This document shows, one piece after another, positions 50,266-59,465 of a DNA stretch of 64,000 nucleotides. The position numbers and the translations under genes were made by a program. The stretch is from Tupaia tana. Lineage: Eukaryota; Chordata; Mammalia; Scandentia; Tupaiidae. A model generated the notes under the pieces. The model saw only the letters and a program-made list of their open reading frames with translations, searched no databases and had not been told where the DNA came from. Numbering within the stretch: position 1 is the stretch's first letter; the number at the start of each line of letters is the position of its first letter. The stretch is taken from contig JAKSZU010000026.1 in NCBI GenBank assembly GCA_026018925.1, forward strand, positions 13,693,127 to 13,757,126. Reading direction: 5' to 3'.

Positions 50266-50527
50266 TTTTTTTTGGAGAGGTTTTCGCTAAAGGGCACGTG
50301 TGCTCGCCAGACAGACAGAGAGAGACATAGAGACAGAAAGCGAGAAATCACCCCCTCAGGGGGGATGGTCACGCCGCAATCCCTTCTCCTCCATTCTCCT
50401 CCCGGGATCTTGGGCACACATGCACACGTGCCTGGCATGAGTTTTAAGCTACCGGGTCTGGGATGCCAACTGCGGTCGATTACGTGGGAGTCCAGCGACA
50501 TAGCCATTACACTAACTGCTGGTTCCC
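50266..50527 (-). mobile_element. tSINE-A, young, inserted in the LTR
   Basis: TSD GCCTCTGACTCCGTCTT (50249-50265) / GCCTCTGACTCTGTCTT (50529-50545), one mismatch in 17. TTTTCGCTAAAGGGCACG terminus. The B box is altered (minus strand AGTTGGCATCCC). Confidence 0.95.
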
Positions 50528-50528
50528 T

Positions 50529-50705
50529 GCCTCTGACTCTGTCTTTACCTGGTGGTCTTCCCTCTGTGTCTGTGTCTTTCTCCTTTCAGGTCACCACTCA
50601 TAGTGGATAAAGGACCCAGCCTACACCAGTAGGACCTCATTTTAACTGAAATGACATCTGCGATGATTCTATTTCTAATGTCATAATCAAAGATTGCAGA
50701 TGGAT
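50529..50705 (-). mobile_element. MaLR-type LTR, part 2
   Basis: TCTTCCCTCTGTGTCTGTGTC, GGTCACCACTCATAGTGGAT, AGGACCCAGCCTACACCAG and ACCTCATTTTAACTGAAATGACATCTGC complete the LTR in reverse orientation. It is an ancient fossil without coding capacity. Confidence 0.85.
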
Positions 50706-50739
50706 ATGAATTTGGGCGTGGGGTTGCTACTTAACCCAC

Positions 50740-51215
50740 TGCAGGTGGCCAGAGGGGTCTTCTCCGAGAAGGCAACATTTTTGCTGAGATCTGAAGAATG
50801 AGAAGTCCCTGGACATGCACCAATGTGGGGGAAGAATAGTTCAGAGTGAAAGTCTGGGGTGAGGACAGCGTAGAAGAGAAACAGTCAGAAGATCTATGGG
50901 GAGTGGCCTGGGGAAGGAGAAGACAGAACAGGAACAGAGGGAGGCCGCGGAGCTGCCAGGGGTCTGGGATGGTACCAGGAGCACAGCAGTGCAGGTTTTG
51001 AGTGGATGAGCGACCCGAGCTGGTCTGGTTGATAATTGCTCACTCTGGCTACCGCATGCAGCACAGCCTGGAGGGGAGCACGCAGTGTAAACAGCAGTAG
51101 GATGTCTGAGAGACCGTTCCTCCAGGTCCAGATGACAGAGGACGGTAACTCCGACTAGCTCAGTAGCAATGGAGATGGAGGAGAAGAGACTCAGGCTGCA
51201 TTTATAATAGATAAA
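50740..51215 (-). repeat. L2 LINE fragment, reverse
   Basis: CTCCGAGAAGGCAACATTTTTGCTGAGATCTGAAG, AACAGGAACAGAGGGAGGCCGC, AGGTTTTGAGTGGATGAGCGACC and CTCACTCTGGCTACCGCATGC match reverse L2 ('gacatttgagctgagacctgaa ... gatcactctggctgctg'). Confidence 0.68.
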
Positions 51216-51289
51216 CTCGCTGATGTTTTGATTATGTGTTAGGAAAGCAAAGGATAACCCTGCAGTCCCAATTACTATCCTATACTATA

Positions 51290-51640
51290 TCTACCTGCAG
51301 CTGCTATTTTTCACTCAATGCATATCCTGGTTCTCTCTATATATGGTTGTCAGGAAAGTTATGATGCGTTTTTTTTCTATGCAAAAATGCATCATGACTT
51401 TCCCAGCGACCCAATATGTCCCCACGTATAGTCCAGCTTCCTTCATTTTAACTGCTTCATTGCATTCCCTATTTTGAGTAGAACACAATGTTTTCTTTAT
51501 AAATTCCCCTGCTGCTGGACACTTAGGTTGTTTCTAATTTCTGACAGATACTGCATTGCTGCAATACACTTTAATAGAAATATTGCTCCAACTGCTGACT
51601 TTATTCTGAATAAATTACTTGAACAGAATGTGGGCCTGTG
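51290..51640 (-). repeat. Old L1 3' fragment, split by a MITE
   Basis: CACTCAATGCATATCCTGG lies before the MITE. After it come TTTTAACTGCTTCATTGCATTCCC, CCTGCTGCTGGACACTTAGGTTGTTTC and CTGCATTGCTGCAATACAC, which read as L1 in reverse ('gatggacatttgggttgtttcc ... caatgctgcaatgaac'). Confidence 0.72.
51340..51416. mobile_element. Mariner-like MITE, copy 3
   Basis: TATATGGTTGTCAGGAAAGTTATGATGC on the left, and TGCATCATGACTTTCCC then AGCGACCCAATA on the right, as inverted repeats. It lies inside an old L1 fragment, which dates it as later than that L1. Confidence 0.82.
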
Positions 51641-52245
51641 TCTGAGGGTTTCTTCAGGCTAAAAAGGAGAAATTGGGTAGTAGGGTACTTCATGCTAATG
51701 GGGTTATATACAGAGCCATCGTATACTCCCATGGTTCCAGTGGTCATAGATATGCTGGTATCTCTAAGCAAAAAAAGCCCAGCCCTTCACCACCCTCTGA
51801 AGTTGAGCAGTCCCAAAGGACCCCCAACCCCCTCAACCTCCCATTCCACCTCCTCACTTCCTGTGCTTCCCTAAATTTAAAACTTGCAGGGTTCCCATAG
51901 GACATATGCTACCTTATGTCTGGTCTTTAAAAACATGGAGTGGCATTTTGGGAAAGAGGACCAGGCTGCCAACTGCAGCTTGGATCTGGGAACTAGCCCA
52001 ATTCTCCTTGCAGACAGTTCTTGCTGCCTGTACTACCTGCCCTCCTTTGAACCCTGGTCCAGCAGGAAGGTAGGAGAGTCGAGCCTCATACCTGTTCTGA
52101 CTCACAGCTCTCCATCTGCTATGGAAAGTCATCCTTGGGAGGGTTGGAAGGGAGATAAAACCTCACTTCCTAGCTCCTCTCCAAAAGCTTCCCCTATTGA
52201 TTTGTTTGTTTGCTTTGAATCTCTGTCCTCATCAGATACATGCAC
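51641..52245. other. Unannotated unique sequence
   Basis: Open frames at 51638-51900 and 51884-52405 overlap or run into a SINE. No domain, no repeat recognised. Confidence 0.35.
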
Positions 52246-52258
52246 AAAGTGTGAGGCA

Positions 52259-52533
52259 GGACCAGCAGAAGGTGTAGTGGTTACATCACTGGACTCCCAC
52301 GTAGCTGACAGTGGTTCGAGTCCCAGACCCAGTGGCTTGAAAATCATTCTAAGAGCATGTGCATGCAAGCCCAAGATCCCAGGAAGAGAAGGGATTTCAG
52401 CATAGCCAATCCTCTGGGGAGTGATTTCTCACTTTCCCTGTCACTGTGTCTGTTTGTCTCTGTCTGTCTGTCTGTCTCTCTCCAGTAAATGCATGCACCT
52501 TAAGGCAAGAACCTCCAAAAAAAAAAAAAAAAA
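52259..52533 (+). mobile_element. tSINE-A
   Basis: GGACCAGCAGAAGGTGTAGTGG head, B box TGGTTCGAGTCCC intact, CTGTCTGTCTGTCTG run, terminus CACCTTAAGGCAAGAACCTCC. TSD AAAGTGTGAGGCA (52246-52258) / AAAGTTTGAGGCA (52534-52546). Confidence 0.94.
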
Positions 52534-52546
52534 AAAGTTTGAGGCA

Positions 52547-52622
52547 ACACATGTGACATAGGAGGATAATTCCTTAATATGTAAAGAATTCCTACAAATT
52601 AAAAAAGGGAGTAACTCAATTT
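52547..52622 (+). repeat. Old L1 fragment, before a SINE insertion
   Basis: TTAATATGTAAAGAATTCCTACAAATTAAAAAAGGG parallels L1 'atatacaaggaactcctacaaatcaa'. It continues at 52869. Confidence 0.7.
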
Positions 52623-52629
52623 TTTCTTT

Positions 52630-52868
52630 TTCTTTTTTTTAATGATAGAGAACATATGTACACACAAGTGAAATGGGGAAAGAGAGAAAGGGGCACCTTC
52701 GACAGAATCTCTTTACACTGTGATCCTCTTTCCCCAGCCCACCACTCTTCAGGATTTGGGGCACCCAGTCATGTTTCCAGGCCATCCCAAGGATCTGAAC
52801 CACAGTCAGCCAAGTGGCTTCCAGTTCTAGAGTCCAGTATGCTATGACTGTGCCACCTATGTAGGGGC
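52630..52868 (-). mobile_element. tSINE-A (old subfamily) inserted in L1
   Basis: T-run, ATGATAGAGAACATATGTACACAC, GCACCTTCGACAGAATCTC, TCTTCAGGATTTGGGG, GGATCTGAACCACAGTCAGCC (B box complement) and GTGCCACCTATGTAGGGGC. Flanks AACTCAATTTTTT / AACCCAATTCTAT may be the TSD. Confidence 0.75.
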
Positions 52869-53490
52869 AAAAAATAACCCAATTCTATTAAATGAATGAA
52901 GGACAAGAAGGGTAAAATGACCACACAAAAATACGAAACAGCCAACAAACAAAGATGTGCACCCTCTCTGATTAAAGGAAAGGAAATTAGAACAAGTAGG
53001 TACTCGTTTCGGACTCTCAGAATGAGACAGATGAAAAGAGCTGATAATCCCCTATCACGTAATGGTCAGGATGAAAGACTCCTCCACCCTGGTGGGGAGG
53101 CAAGTGGTAGGTACAAATTTTGCAGAGGGCAATAAGGCAATATCTTCTAGAAATTTCTAACAGTTCCATTGTTAACAATTCACATATACATATATCCTCC
53201 CACGTGAGCAAAGGTAAATGTACCAAAATGTTTACAGTAGTGTTTTTTGTTATGGCAAAAGTCCTGAAAACAATCTGGTTGTGAATCAATAGGGTATCAG
53301 TTAAATCAGTGATGATACATTTATACCGTAGAATACAACATGGCTCTTAGAACGGGGAAGTTCTAGATGTAGTACTACATTTAAAAAAATACAAAATACA
53401 AAAGAGAGGAAGATAGGTATGAAACATTTCTGGAAGGATGCAGAAGAAAGTATTGTAGCAGTTGTCTCTAAAAGATAGAAAGTTAAAGTG
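52869..53490 (+). repeat. Old L1 3' fragment
   Basis: GATTAAAGGAAAGGAAATTAG, CTTTCGGACTCTCAGAATGAG-like, CTCCACCCTGGTGGGGAGGC, CAGTAGTGTTTTTTGTTATGGCAAAAGTCCTGAAAACAATC and ACCGTAGAATACAACATGGC are L1 ORF2 3' landmarks in order. Confidence 0.82.
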
Positions 53491-53499
53491 AAGGGACTT

Positions 53500-53680
53500 G
53501 GGGCCTGGGTTTGTGTCCTGGGGCCTTCCTGAGCATGCTGAGTATGTATATTCCCATGATTGGAGCTAGCTGAGACTGGGGGTTGGTCGTGGCATGAGGA
53601 CTCTGTTGGGGATGCCTCTCTCTGTCTCTTTGTCTCTCTCTCTCATATGGAAGAAATAAATATATTTTAAAAATAAGGAG
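53500..53680 (+). mobile_element. SINE-B, 5'-truncated
   Basis: Begins within the element (GGCCTGGGTTTGTGTCCTGG), then GGCCTTCCTGAGCATGCTG, GAGCTAGCTGAGACTGGGGG, GACTCTGTTGGGGATG, and CTCATATGGAAGAAATAAATAT. The first 50 or so bases of the family are missing. Confidence 0.75.
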
Positions 53681-53689
53681 TGGGAAGGC

Positions 53690-53777
53690 CAGTCCAAAGC
53701 ATGGTGGTTAAGGCAGGTGAATCCCACATGACCACCAGCACGGTTCGAGTCCCAGATCTGGCAGCTTGAGAAACATG
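53690..53777 (+). mobile_element. Old tSINE-A, 5' part, split by a tSINE-S
   Basis: GGCCAGTCCAAAGCATGGTGG head, B box CGGTTCGAGTCCC well kept, GCAGCTTGAGAAACATG. It resumes at 53932 with GAGAAACATG. Confidence 0.82.
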
Positions 53778-53781
53778 CTGG

Positions 53782-53931
53782 TGGGGCTGGCAGGTAGTGT
53801 GGTGGTTAAGGTGTTGGACTCCCATATGGCTGACCATGGTTCAAATCCCAGATCTGGCAGCTTGCTTTCTCACTTTCTCTCTCTCTCACTCTGTCCTTCT
53901 CTGGTCAAATTTAAATAAATAAATAAATAAA
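53782..53931 (+). mobile_element. tSINE-S nested in a tSINE-A
   Basis: GGGGCTGGCAGGTAGTGTGGTGG head, B box TGGTTCAAATCCC, CT-rich stretch, TCTGGTCAAATTTAAATAAAT tail. TSD GAGAAACATG (53768-53777 and 53932-53941), perhaps extending to 15 bp with decay. Confidence 0.92.
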
Positions 53932-53936
53932 GAGAA

Positions 53937-53941
<5 letters not shown>

Positions 53942-53980
<39 letters not shown>

Positions 53981-54115
53981 CCAAATCTTGAAATGGGAGA
54001 GAGGAAGGAGAAAGGACTATGGTATGACCGTGCCTCATGGAAGGGTGCTTTCTCATTTTTTCTCTCTCTCTGTCTCTCTCTCTCTCCATAAGTGCATGCA
54101 CCCACTGGTGCCAAA
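53942..54115 (+). mobile_element. Old tSINE-A, 3' part with (GT)n
   Basis: A GT run (53941-53977), then GCGCCCAAATCTTGAAATGGG, AAGGACTATGGTATGACCG, CT stretch, ATAAGTGCATGCACCC and an A-tail. Completes the element begun at 53690. Confidence 0.82.
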
Positions 54116-54249
54116 AAAAAAGGGACTTTCGCCTTGATACTTAAGTGGTGCTTTTTATAAACCATGAATGTGTTATTCTTAGGACTAAGATTTGTTTACA
54201 AGCTATTTAGCAGAAAACAAATCTTTCAGTACTGGATTTAAAATCTGCA

Positions 54250-54375
54250 ATCAGATTGTTTGAGTCCTCAAGTCGGTTCATGTTCTACTCATGGCTGTGT
54301 TATACTGGATCAACTGCTCAACCTCTCTGGGCCTGATACTTTCATCACTGGATGAGAGGTGCCACAGGGACTGTT
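54250..54375 (+). repeat. MIR SINE
   Basis: CATGGCTGTGTTATACTGGATC, CAACTGCTCAACCTCTCTGGGCC and TGATACTTTCATCACTGGATGAG are a decayed MIR core. Confidence 0.7.
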
Positions 54376-54400
54376 GGTGTTGTCATTGTTAATGTTCTTC

Positions 54401-54635
54401 TTTTTCTTTTAGAGAGATTTTTCTGATATGGTGCATGTACTCACTGGAGAGAGAGAGAGACGGAAAGCAAGAAATCACCATGCTGCAATCCCTTCTCCTC
54501 TATTCTCCTCTCAGGATTTTGGACATGCATGCACACACACCCAGCGTGAGTCCCAAGCCACTAGGTCCAGGACTCAAACCACGATTGACTATGTGGGAGT
54601 CCGGCGACATGACCATTATGCCATCCGCTGGTCCC
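54401..54635 (-). mobile_element. tSINE-A lacking the hairpin
   Basis: 20-bp TSD with a few mismatches (TGTCATTGTTAATGTTCTTC at 54381-54400; TGTCATCACTGATGTTCTTC at 54636-54655). The body goes from GAAATCACC directly to ATGCTGCAATCCC, so the C/G hairpin block is deleted. Confidence 0.92.
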
Positions 54636-54655
54636 TGTCATCACTGATGTTCTTC

Positions 54656-55190
54656 ATGCTCCTGGAAGGGCAAACTGGTTCAGTAAAAGCAGCAGCCTAA
54701 TTGCTTGGCTCCGAAATTAGTTTTGATTGTTACTCATGGGCAAATATCGAGCTGATAGTCTTGGAGATGGTGTCACTTACTTAGTTAAGAAAATAATAAA
54801 GATGCTTCCTACCATGAAGGCATTTCTGCAGATGCCAGAAGGTGATCTGATTTTCACTTTTCCTTCTGCTAATTCCACCTGTGGCCCAATGCATGCTGGG
54901 AGTAAATAGCATTACCTCCCAGGTTGATGTAAGACACCTGGCGAGACTTTTCCCTGGAGACTTCCCTAACGTTGAGAAGGTAATTGGGTCAGTCTAGGTC
55001 TTGGGTAGGAGTAAATAGAGACATAGTAAATGTCAACAGAAGAAATCACTAAGCAAGGCAGGTATTATCAATAGGAACAAGAAAATGAAAATGCTTAGGT
55101 GAGGAGTAACTGATTAAAAAATAAAACGTAAAGGAATTTTTGTCTTTACTGAGCATGGCAACAAACTATGGGTTAAAGAGCAATGACTGG
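54656..55190. other. Unannotated unique sequence
   Basis: A 60-residue open frame at 54727-54909 shows no domain. No repeat recognised. Confidence 0.35.
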
Positions 55191-55470
55191 GGCCAGAAGA
55201 TGGTATAGCTGTTACGTCACTTGACTCCCACATGGCCGACTGAGGTTCGAGTCCCAGAACTGGTGGTTTGAAACTCACAGTGGGCATGTGTGCATGTGTG
55301 CCCAAGATCCCAGGAAGAGAAAAGAGGTAAGGGGTTGTGGCATGGCCATCCTTTCGTAGGGGATGATTTCTCACTTTCCCCCTCACTGTCTCTGTCTCTT
55401 TCTCTGGCAAGTACATGCAGCCTAAGGCAAAAACCTCTTTAAACAAACAAACAAACAAACAAACAAAAGT
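55191..55470 (+). mobile_element. tSINE-A
   Basis: GGGGCCAGAAGATGGTATAGC head, B box AGGTTCGAGTCCC, AGCCTAAGGCAAAAACCTC terminus and an (AAAC)n tail that runs to about 55470. Confidence 0.88.
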
Positions 55471-55496
55471 AAAGAAAAGAAAAAAAAAACAAAGAC

Positions 55497-55737
55497 TGGG
55501 CCTGGTGGTTGAGGCAGCAGGATCTCACATGATAGTTCAAATCCTGGACCCAGCAGCTTGAGAAACATGCCAGGCCCAGAGGCATGTATGACCAAAATTC
55601 CAAAAGGAGAGAGAGATGAGGGAGAAGGGATTGAAGCATGACCATGCCCCGTGGAGTAGGGGGGTACTTTCTCTTTTTTTTAATCTCTGTCTCGCTCTGG
55701 AAAAGTGCGTACACCTTCTAGCAAGGAAATAAAAAGA
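55497..55737 (+). mobile_element. tSINE-A (old subfamily)
   Basis: CTGGGCCTGGTGGTTGAGG head, ATAGTTCAAATCCTGG B box, GAGAAACATGCCAGGCCC, GTAGGGGGGTACTTTC and a CTTCTAGCAAGGAAAT terminus. Confidence 0.78.
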
Positions 55738-56376
55738 AAAAGCAGAGGCCACAATGGGACTGAAGAAAGCCAGCGCAATAAACAAGAGTGATGTAAAGGA
55801 AAGACGAAAGGTCTCAAGAGCAGACGAAGATCATCTTAGAGAAGAGCTTATTAGTTGATGAGGAAGAGGACAGACAAGCTACAGAAAGAAGGAAAGAGAA
55901 AAAGCTGTGCTCTGAAGATTACTAATGATTTGTCCAACAATTCCAAAGTGGGAAAAGGCCGCATGTGGAGGTGGGGAACGTGGGCGGGAGAGAAGAGTTC
56001 ACAGAATGCTTTGTCCCGGAGGAACGTTGCTATGTCAAGGGACACCCTCCCGGGAGTTGTGTCATAGGAACCTCAATGCAGAAGACACTCAGGTGAGTCC
56101 CAGCTCAGATGCCCGGTCACAAAGGTGTGCTTGGAGTTCCCCAATGGTGGGACTCTGCCTGGTTCATCTCTCTCTTAAGGAAGAAGCCCAAAGCGGGCAA
56201 ATGATAAACACTCGCTGCACAAGTGAATGAAAGACACCTCTGTAAGGCATGTATCCGTATTCCTTGACTATGATCCCAGAGAGGGGAGACAGATAACTTC
56301 TGGCTCTCTTCCACCATGTAAATGCTGCTGCCTTAGGTCGGGATGTCGGGTAATGTACGATTTATAAACGTTGCAC
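55738..56376. other. Unannotated unique sequence
   Basis: No repeat or gene recognised. Overlapping open frames at 55855-56067 and 55925-56230 are without domains. Confidence 0.35.
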
Positions 56377-56391
56377 AGAAAGCATCCTCAC

Positions 56392-56654
56392 AGGACCAGC
56401 AGTTAGCGTAATAGCTATGTCGCTGGACTCACATGTAGTCGACTGCAGTTTGAGTCCTGGACCCAGTGGCTTAAACTCACGCCAGGTGGGTGTGCTTGTG
56501 TACCCAAGATCCCGAGAAGAGAATGGAGGAGAAGGGATTGCGGCGTAGCCATCCCCACGGGGGGTGATTTTTCGCTTTCTGTCTCTCTGTCTTCTGTCTC
56601 TCTCTGTCTTTCTGGTGAGCGCACGCGCCCTATAGCAAAAACCTCTCAAAAAAA
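56392..56654 (+). mobile_element. tSINE-A, young
   Basis: Perfect 15-bp TSD AGAAAGCATCCTCAC (56377-56391 and 56655-56669). A box TAGCGTAATAG, B box CAGTTTGAGTCC, GCGGCGTAGCCATCCC retained CpGs. Confidence 0.95.
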
Positions 56655-56671
56655 AGAAAGCATCCTCACTA

Positions 56672-56750
56672 CCTGTTTGCTGAGCACGTCACTAGATATC
56701 GAGATAGAGCTAAATGCTTGCAGACATTATCTCATTTAATCCTCAACCAC
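56672..56750 (-). repeat. MIR SINE, part 1, split by a tSINE-A
   Basis: TTGCTGAGCACGTCACTAGAT and CTAAATGCTTGCAGACATTATCTCATTTAATCC are the MIR 3' half in reverse. It resumes at 57063. Confidence 0.8.
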
Positions 56751-57012
56751 AGGATCCAACAGGTTGCATAGCATTTAAGGTGCTAGACTCCCATGTGGTT
56801 GACTACGGTTTGAGTCCCAGACCTGGCGGTTTGAAACTCACACCAAAAGCATGTGCATGCATGCCCGAGATCCTGAGAGGACAATGGAGCAGAAGGAACT
56901 GTGGTGTGGTCATCGCCCTTGGTGGGGAGGGAGGGTAATTTCTCACTTTCTGTGTCTGTCTCTCCCTGTGTTTCTGGTGAGTGCTCACACCTTATAGCAA
57001 AAATCTCTCAAA

Positions 57013-57043
<31 letters not shown>

Positions 57044-57062
57044 GAAAGAAAAAAGAAAGAGA
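56751..57062 (+). mobile_element. tSINE-A nested in MIR
   Basis: AGGATCCAACAGGTTGCATAGC head, B box CGGTTTGAGTCCC, TTGGTGGGGAGGGAGGG in the hairpin position, CACCTTATAGCAAAAATCTC and a long A/AAAG-rich tail. Confidence 0.87.
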
Positions 57063-57320
57063 AAAGAACCCTCGACTCCAAACTGGGAAGTAGGTGTTAT
57101 CATCACCCCACTTTACAGATGAGCTTAGAGTTTAGGAAGGCAAAGTGACCTGCCTGAGGTGGTCCCGTTGGGACCTGAAACCAGATCATTTCATTCCAAA
57201 GCCTGAGCTACGGGCACTCAGAAGCCCTCAACCGACAATGGCCCCCATGAGGAAGCGCTAGTCTCCCCATTTCATAAATGAGAAGACTGAGGCTCAGGGA
57301 ACTAGAGACCAGACTTAGCA
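57063..57320 (-). repeat. MIR SINE, part 2, and a second MIR fragment
   Basis: ATCACCCCACTTTACAGATGAG and AAAGTGACCTGCCTGAGG continue the first MIR. Then CTCCCCATTTCATAAATGAG followed by AAGACTGAGGCTCAGGG (57260-57310) is a separate reverse MIR core. Confidence 0.78.
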
Positions 57321-57530
57321 TGTCAGACTCCAGTCACGTCAGTTACACATTCCCCTGTGCATCCCATGGGAAGGCAGGAGACACGATTCAGCGTGGCTTT
57401 TATTTTCTTCAATTTCCAAAGCCTTCAGACAGCTCTTGATGTTTAAAACTCGTTTTAATGGTTCTGACTTTTTAGCAGTTTGGCTTTTTCTGACTAGATC
57501 ACCCAAGGCAGGTAGGAAAATATCTTAGAT

Positions 57531-57680
57531 CAGTGATTCTCAGCTATTGGTGATTTTATTTCCCAAGGGGACATTTAGCAAGGTCTGGTGACACTTGTGA
57601 TTGTCACAACCCCCAGGGAAGGTGGTGCTAATGACATCCACTGAGCAGAGGCCAGGGATGCTGCTAAGTACCCTAGAATG
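57531..57680 (+). mobile_element. MER20 hAT MITE, 5' part, split by another hAT
   Basis: CAGTGATTCTCAGC, GGTGATTTTATTTCCCAAGGGGACATTTAGC, AGGTCTGGTGACACTTG, GATTGTCACAACCCCC and GAGGCCAGGGATGCTGCTAAG. Continues at 58103 after the insertion. Confidence 0.92.
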
Positions 57681-58102
57681 CAGGGGTCCCTCACCCCCAA
57701 GACCCCATCTGTGGCCTGTCAGGACCCAGGCACATGGCAGGAGGTGAACAGCAGGAGGGCTGGCAAAGCTTCATCTGTAGTTACAGCCACTCCCCATCAC
57801 TCACATCACTCACTGCCTGAGTGCCACTTCCTGTCAGATCGGCAGCGACATTAGATTCTCACAGGAGCCCCCAGATGGGGCCATCTAGTTGCAAGAAAAC
57901 AAGCTCAGGGCTCCCACTGATCTGCATTATGGTGAGCTGTATAATTATATCATTATATATTACAATGTAATAGTAATAGAAATAAAGCATACAATAAATG
58001 CAATGCACTTGAATCATACTAAAACCACACCCTTCCTGAGCCTGTGGAAAAACTGTCTTCTAAGAAACAGGTCCCTCGGGCCCAAAACATTGGGGATCAC
58101 TG
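57681..58102. mobile_element. hAT-type DNA transposon nested in MER20
   Basis: Terminal inverted repeats CAGGGGTCCCTCACC (left) and the complement of TTGGGGATCACTG (right). The interior shows GCTTCATCTGTAGTTACAGCC, CCTGTCAGATCGGCAGC, AACAAGCTCAGGGCTCCCAC and ATTATATATTACAATGTAAT. A decayed 8-bp TSD CTAGAATG / CTGTCATG flanks it. It is internally deleted and non-autonomous. Confidence 0.85.
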
Positions 58103-58185
58103 CTGTCATGCTCAGGACAGCTGACCACAATGAAGAACTATCTGGCTGGCCCCAACTGTCCACAGTACCAAGGTCGAAAATCCTG
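58103..58185 (+). mobile_element. MER20 hAT MITE, 3' part
   Basis: GCTCAGGACAGCTGACCAC, AATGAAGAACTATCTGGC and CAGTACCAAGGTCGAAAATCCTG complete the MER20. Confidence 0.9.
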
Positions 58186-58439
58186 ATTATGGACATCTAA
58201 GCTCCCTCATAGGACTTTGTATATCTGGTTTTTTTGTTTTGTTTTGTTTTTGTTTTGTTTTGTTTTGGGGTTTTGGGTTTTTGGGTTTTTTTTGTTTGTT
58301 TTGTTTTTTGTGGAGGTTTTTTTGCTACTTATATGTCTCCCTCTCTTTCTTTTCTTCCTTCCTTTATCATGAATGTTTATATATGTAGGTCCGGGGGTAA
58401 GCTCCTGAATTATGAAAACTTTCTCATTAAATAGAATAC
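58186..58439. other. T/G-rich low-complexity stretch
   Basis: GTTTT and GGGTTTT words at 58229-58325. TGGAGGTTTTTTTGCTA could be the start of an aborted minus-strand SINE, but no body follows. Confidence 0.5.
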
Positions 58440-58834
58440 GTCACAGAGATAAAGCTTTACAAAGTCCCTCCTCCCTCATGGGTCATGCTCTTAGCAGCAG
58501 GTTGGTATACACCCTTGAAGACATTTTTCTACACATACATACTTATAAGTGACACACAGTGTTCTGTTTGCAGTTTTTTCTTAATCACACACACAGCTAC
58601 AATGAACATGTTTTTGTATTCGCCTTCCTTTTCCTCTAGAATTATCACTAAGAGTGGGTGATAGAAGAGGCAACTTTTAAAAAATGTGATAAATGCTGAA
58701 ATATCATCGTCCCAAAAGGCTGCACCAGTTTACTCTCCCACCAGAAATGTATGGGCATACCTGCATCCTCATATCTTCATCAAAATGGGATATTATTACA
58801 TTGTTCAACTTTAGCCAATTTGGAGAATAAAAAA
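58440..58834 (-). repeat. Old L1 3' fragment
   Basis: AGCTACAATGAACATGTTTTTG, CCAAAAGGCTGCACCAGTTTACTCTCCCACC, AGAAATGTATGGGCATACCTGC and CTTTAGCCAATTTGGAG match L1 read in reverse. Confidence 0.85.
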
Positions 58835-58844
58835 TGTCTAGTTT

Positions 58845-59097
58845 TGGTTTTGTTTTAGGTTTTTGCTGTAGAGTACATGTGCTCACCAGAAAGACAAAGA
58901 GAGAAAGAGAGAGAGGTAAAGTCAGAAATCAGGCCCCAAGGGAGAATGGCCATGCCACGATCCCTTCTCCTCCATTCTCCTCTCAGGATTTAGGCACACA
59001 CACATGTCCAGCGTGATTTTCAAGCCACCGGCTATAGGACTTGAACCGCCCAGTTAGCCATGTGGAATCCAGCGCCTTAACCTCCATGCCACCTGCT
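58845..59097 (-). mobile_element. tSINE-A
   Basis: TTTTTGCTGTAGAGTACATG terminus, GGCCCCAAGGGAGAATGG in the hairpin position, B box complement GGACTTGAACC, head end CATGCCACCTGCT. TSD ATGTCTAGTTT (58834-58844) / ATGTCTAGTAT (59098 on). Confidence 0.9.
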
Positions 59098-59108
59098 ATG
59101 TCTAGTAT

Positions 59109-59464
59109 TACACTCTGAAAGTAAAAAGAGAACTTCTGAGGTAGACCAGCCCCTCTCTCATTGCACTCCCGTGTATGATCTGGTACTTATCACCCCCAAT
59201 GACTTAATAAATGCAGGATTTCTGAGTGATTCTTCTCAGAAGACATCGCTGAGCACCTGCTCTGTGCCAGGCACTGAGCCTGAACCTATTCTCATAGAAT
59301 ATCCGCTCCCACTGGCGAACAGTCCTGGAATGATGAGCACGCAGCGTAGTAACAAACGCAGGCTGAGGACTTAAGAAAGGGAAAGAAGTTGTCTTGACAG
59401 AGATGGGCAGAAGAGTTAGCATCTATAAAGGTTGCTTGAAGCAAGTAGTATTCTGTGTGTTATT
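59109..59464. other. Unannotated sequence with an L2/MIR-like word
   Basis: CGCTGAGCACCTGCTCTGTGCCAGGCACTGAGCC at 59245-59282 is L2/MIR-like in reverse. The rest is unrecognised. Confidence 0.4.
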
Positions 59465-59465
59465 A

